Assembly: GCA_047616325.1 (NCBI GenBank)
Contig: JBLHGN010000164.1
Span: forward strand, 1 to 8,006
Reading direction: 5' to 3'
DNA length: 8,006 nt
Origin: JBLHGN01 sp047616325
Lineage (GTDB): Bacteria > Pseudomonadota > Gammaproteobacteria > Pseudomonadales > Cellvibrionaceae
A program made the translations under genes and the position numbers. Below are positions 6,122 to 8,006 of the stretch, piece by piece; position 1 is the first letter of the stretch; each line of letters opens with the position of its first letter. The notes below the pieces were generated by a model, which was given only the letters and a program-made list of their open reading frames with translations, searched no databases and was not told where the DNA came from.

Positions 6122-7549
6122 ATGAAAACGCTGTTAACTTCACTACTCATTATGTTTTATGCCTGTGCCGCACATGCCGATATTAGCTTGCTGTTCAAAA
6201 ACGATGACGGCTCGACAAAATGGCAGCACGTGGCCAACTTTTCCGGATCCGTGCTTATCACCCTATTATCCATTACGGCAATTAGCCTGTTTTTTAGCTT
6301 TCGCCGCTCGAGAAAAGCAAATCGCGCACTCAACGAAATTCGAGGGGTATTGGAACAGCGTGTGATGGAGCGAACAGCGACACTCGACAAGTCTAACCGC
6401 TTGCTTACCGAGTCGAATCTTGCCCTGGAGGGCGAAATAGCCCACCACAAACAAACAAGCAAACTTCTGCGTGGCTCTGAGGCTTATATAAAGAATATTC
6501 TTCAATCTATGCCCTCCATGCTGATTGGCCTGGACGATAGCCTTAATGTTACCCAGTGGAACCGATGCGCCGAAGAAATTACCGGCATTGAAAACAGCAA
6601 AGCTATTGGTGCGAACCTGTGGGGTATATACCCCACAATTACTATTGCCCCCGAGCAGGTAAGACAAGTCCTTACCGACAACCATCCGGTTACCATCAAA
6701 CACAGCCAAAGGGGGCAATATTATTTTGACATTAGAATATTCCCGCTTTCGGGTGAAATTGATTCTGGCGTGGTGATTCTGATAGACAACGTTACTGCGC
6801 GTACACTCACAGAAAACATGCTGATACAACGCGACAAAATGTCTTCTATGGGTGAACTCGCCGCGACCATGGCCCACGACATAGAGATACCCCTGCAAGC
6901 CATACTTGAAGACATGAAAATAGTTCAAACTGGATTGAACTCAGAAGTCGAAGACTCTGAAAAATTTCAAACTTTGTTAGCCGATGCCGAAGCGCGCGGT
7001 AAGCAAGCCTCGCGCATTATTAATAATTTGTTGGAATTTTCAAGAAGCCACGGCGACGAAAAACGCCCAGCCGATGTGACCAAAATTATTGACCATTCCA
7101 TTGAACTTGCAAAAAATACACTCTCTGAACCGACCGGCCTAAAGTTTCAAGATATAATCATCGAACGTGAATACGAAAAAAACCTCCCTAAAATTCCTGC
7201 CTACGTGTCCGAACTACAACAGATGTTTCTCAGTATTTTACGCCACGCATGCCACGCCATTGGCAGCATAAAGCACAAAGACTTTACGCCAAAAATCAAT
7301 ATCAATATCATCGAATGTTACGATGCCATTTGGATAAAAATTCAACACAATGGCTTGGGTTTGACGGCCGAGGAACAGCAGGAAATATTCGAACCATTTT
7401 TCAACGCTTCAAACAACAGTAACGTAGAAGCAGAACACCGCTTATCCTTTTCGCACTTTATTGTTGCAGAACATCACAAAGGCCAAATTGCGATCACCTC
7501 AGATGTAAATGTAGGCACCACTTTCCACCTTCAGTTTCAGTTAAAATAA
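6122..7549 (+). CDS. PAS-containing membrane histidine kinase with degenerate ATP-binding domain
   Basis: A 475-residue protein. Layout: signal peptide 1-19 (cleavage AHA before DIS), a ~22-residue periplasmic piece, one membrane helix (about 42-60), a coiled-coil linker (65-120), a PAS domain (about 121-230), the HisKA dimerisation helices (about 236-308) and a HATPase_c-like domain (about 362-475). H252 in MAHDIEIPLQAI is the phospho-acceptor, though the usual N of HExxNP is I256. The ATP lid and nucleotide motifs are badly altered. In the N-box RHACHAI, Asn is replaced by H375; in the G1 motif HNGLG, Asp is replaced by H409; the G2 glycines (GTGLGL) read EAEHRL (436-441). The F-box IFEPFF (422-427) and the final GTTF are kept. 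It probably cannot bind ATP normally but could still accept phosphate or dimerise. The start is set by the signal peptide; the ribosome binding site is weak. No response regulator is adjacent. Confidence 0.88.
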   Translation: MKTLLTSLLIMFYACAAHADISLLFKNDDGSTKWQHVANFSGSVLITLLSITAISLFFSFRRSRKANRALNEIRGVLEQRVMERTATLDKSNRLLTESNLALEGEIAHHKQTSKLLRGSEAYIKNILQSMPSMLIGLDDSLNVTQWNRCAEEITGIENSKAIGANLWGIYPTITIAPEQVRQVLTDNHPVTIKHSQRGQYYFDIRIFPLSGEIDSGVVILIDNVTARTLTENMLIQRDKMSSMGELAATMAHDIEIPLQAILEDMKIVQTGLNSEVEDSEKFQTLLADAEARGKQASRIINNLLEFSRSHGDEKRPADVTKIIDHSIELAKNTLSEPTGLKFQDIIIEREYEKNLPKIPAYVSELQQMFLSILRHACHAIGSIKHKDFTPKININIIECYDAIWIKIQHNGLGLTAEEQQEIFEPFFNASNNSNVEAEHRLSFSHFIVAEHHKGQIAITSDVNVGTTFHLQFQLK

Positions 7550-7592
7550 CGGTATTCCGCCGTGCATAAACTTTTCATATGCGACGAGCACA

Positions 7593-7991
7593 TTGGCGAG
7601 GAAAGAACGCTATGGGACCATTTTAGAAGAAAACCTAGCAAAAAGATCATCGGTGTTCCCATTAAAAGAAGCGATGGTGAATACATTGCATCAAGTTTCC
7701 GCTTTTAGCTGGTATCACGCGCATATCTTAGCCTTCTCCATACGAATGCAACATACAAAAAACGAAGCCTCTGGAGCCGGCACTTTGAACCGAAAACAAC
7801 AGGAAAATACGCAAAAAAAGACTTACAATTTAAAAAACAGCTTCATCTCTTTCGCTTTATTAGCCCCTAAACAGGGATCTGGCATGAGTGAAAATATAAC
7901 ATTAATTGACTATATTATTGAGCATTGTAATAAAAGTATGGCGATAGCTCTATCTCCCTGCGTCGAAGGCATAATTCAGGAATGTGGGTAA
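7593..7991 (+). CDS. Uncertain reading frame downstream of the kinase
   Basis: The frame is open from 7545 to the TAA at 7989-7991. Possible starts are TTG 7593 (132 residues), ATG 7674 (105 residues) and ATG 7884 (35 residues). Only the last has a good ribosome binding site (AGGGA, 6 bases upstream); its product begins MSENITLIDYII and ends EGIIQECG. I recognise no domain in any version. A competing frame begins at GTG 7562, in the same frame as the kinase and after its stop. It reads HKLFICDEHIGEERTLWDHF, is broken by TAG at 7706-7708, then stays open to TGA at 7889-7891. Both frames being open over ~330 bases means at most one is real. The short 7884-7991 peptide is the best-supported piece. 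It may instead be decayed DNA. Confidence 0.25.
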   Translation: MARKERYGTILEENLAKRSSVFPLKEAMVNTLHQVSAFSWYHAHILAFSIRMQHTKNEASGAGTLNRKQQENTQKKTYNLKNSFISFALLAPKQGSGMSENITLIDYIIEHCNKSMAIALSPCVEGIIQECG

Positions 7992-8006
7992 GTTGCGAAA
8001 AAACGG

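Noticed and set aside
6266..6928. Long minus-strand frame (220 codons) opposite the kinase
   Set aside because: It is the antisense of a clearly coding PAS/HisKA region and has no domain or ribosome binding site.
7906..7934. Promoter TTGACT-17-AATAAA at the right edge
   Set aside because: It falls inside the best-supported small frame, the -10 is only 4 of 6, and no gene is seen after it within the window.

Overview
The window looks like chromosomal DNA of a Gram-negative, probably marine gammaproteobacterium. The reasons are two proteins with Sec signal peptides, a lipoprotein with a clear lipobox, a protein ending like an outer-membrane beta-barrel, an ECF-type sigma factor with DUF3619-like and DUF3106 partners, and an unremarkable middle-range base composition. 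A specific genus cannot be fixed from this sequence. No rRNA, tRNA or CRISPR array is visible.

Layout. The left edge (about 1-124, minus strand) is the surviving part of an IS21-type IstA transposase, broken at its 5' side and running off the window. A mostly gene-free stretch to 363 follows, with a small GC-rich hairpin just after the operon. Positions 364-3525 hold five closely spaced minus-strand genes, read from right to left: a small exported acidic protein (3525-3112), an exported DUF3106 protein with an 18-residue repeat (3122-2643), a predicted outer-membrane barrel (2646-1489), an ECF sigma factor (1422-763) and a one-helix membrane protein resembling DUF3619 and possibly the anti-sigma factor (732-364). 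The first three genes overlap by 11 and 4 bases, so they are almost certainly translated from one message.

Upstream of that operon, 3526-3648 is nearly all inverted repeat: one hairpin next to the operon's TTG start and a larger nested fold after the next gene. Positions 3649-5598 encode a large DUF4382 lipoprotein, also on the minus strand. A 511-base divergent intergenic region (5611-6121) separates it from a plus-strand PAS-containing membrane histidine kinase (6122-7549). That kinase keeps its phospho-acceptor histidine but has lost the key residues of its ATP site. The last 450 bases hold overlapping, weakly supported reading frames.

How the parts may work together (inference): the sigma factor and its membrane partner would regulate an envelope-related regulon, co-produced with two periplasmic or secreted proteins and an outer-membrane protein. 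The lipoprotein is another envelope protein nearby with its own transcription unit. The degenerate kinase may act as a phosphotransfer or scaffold partner of an active kinase encoded elsewhere, since no response regulator is seen beside it. The most interesting items are the degenerate kinase, the unusual composition and order of the sigma operon, and the nested inverted repeat at 3569-3648.
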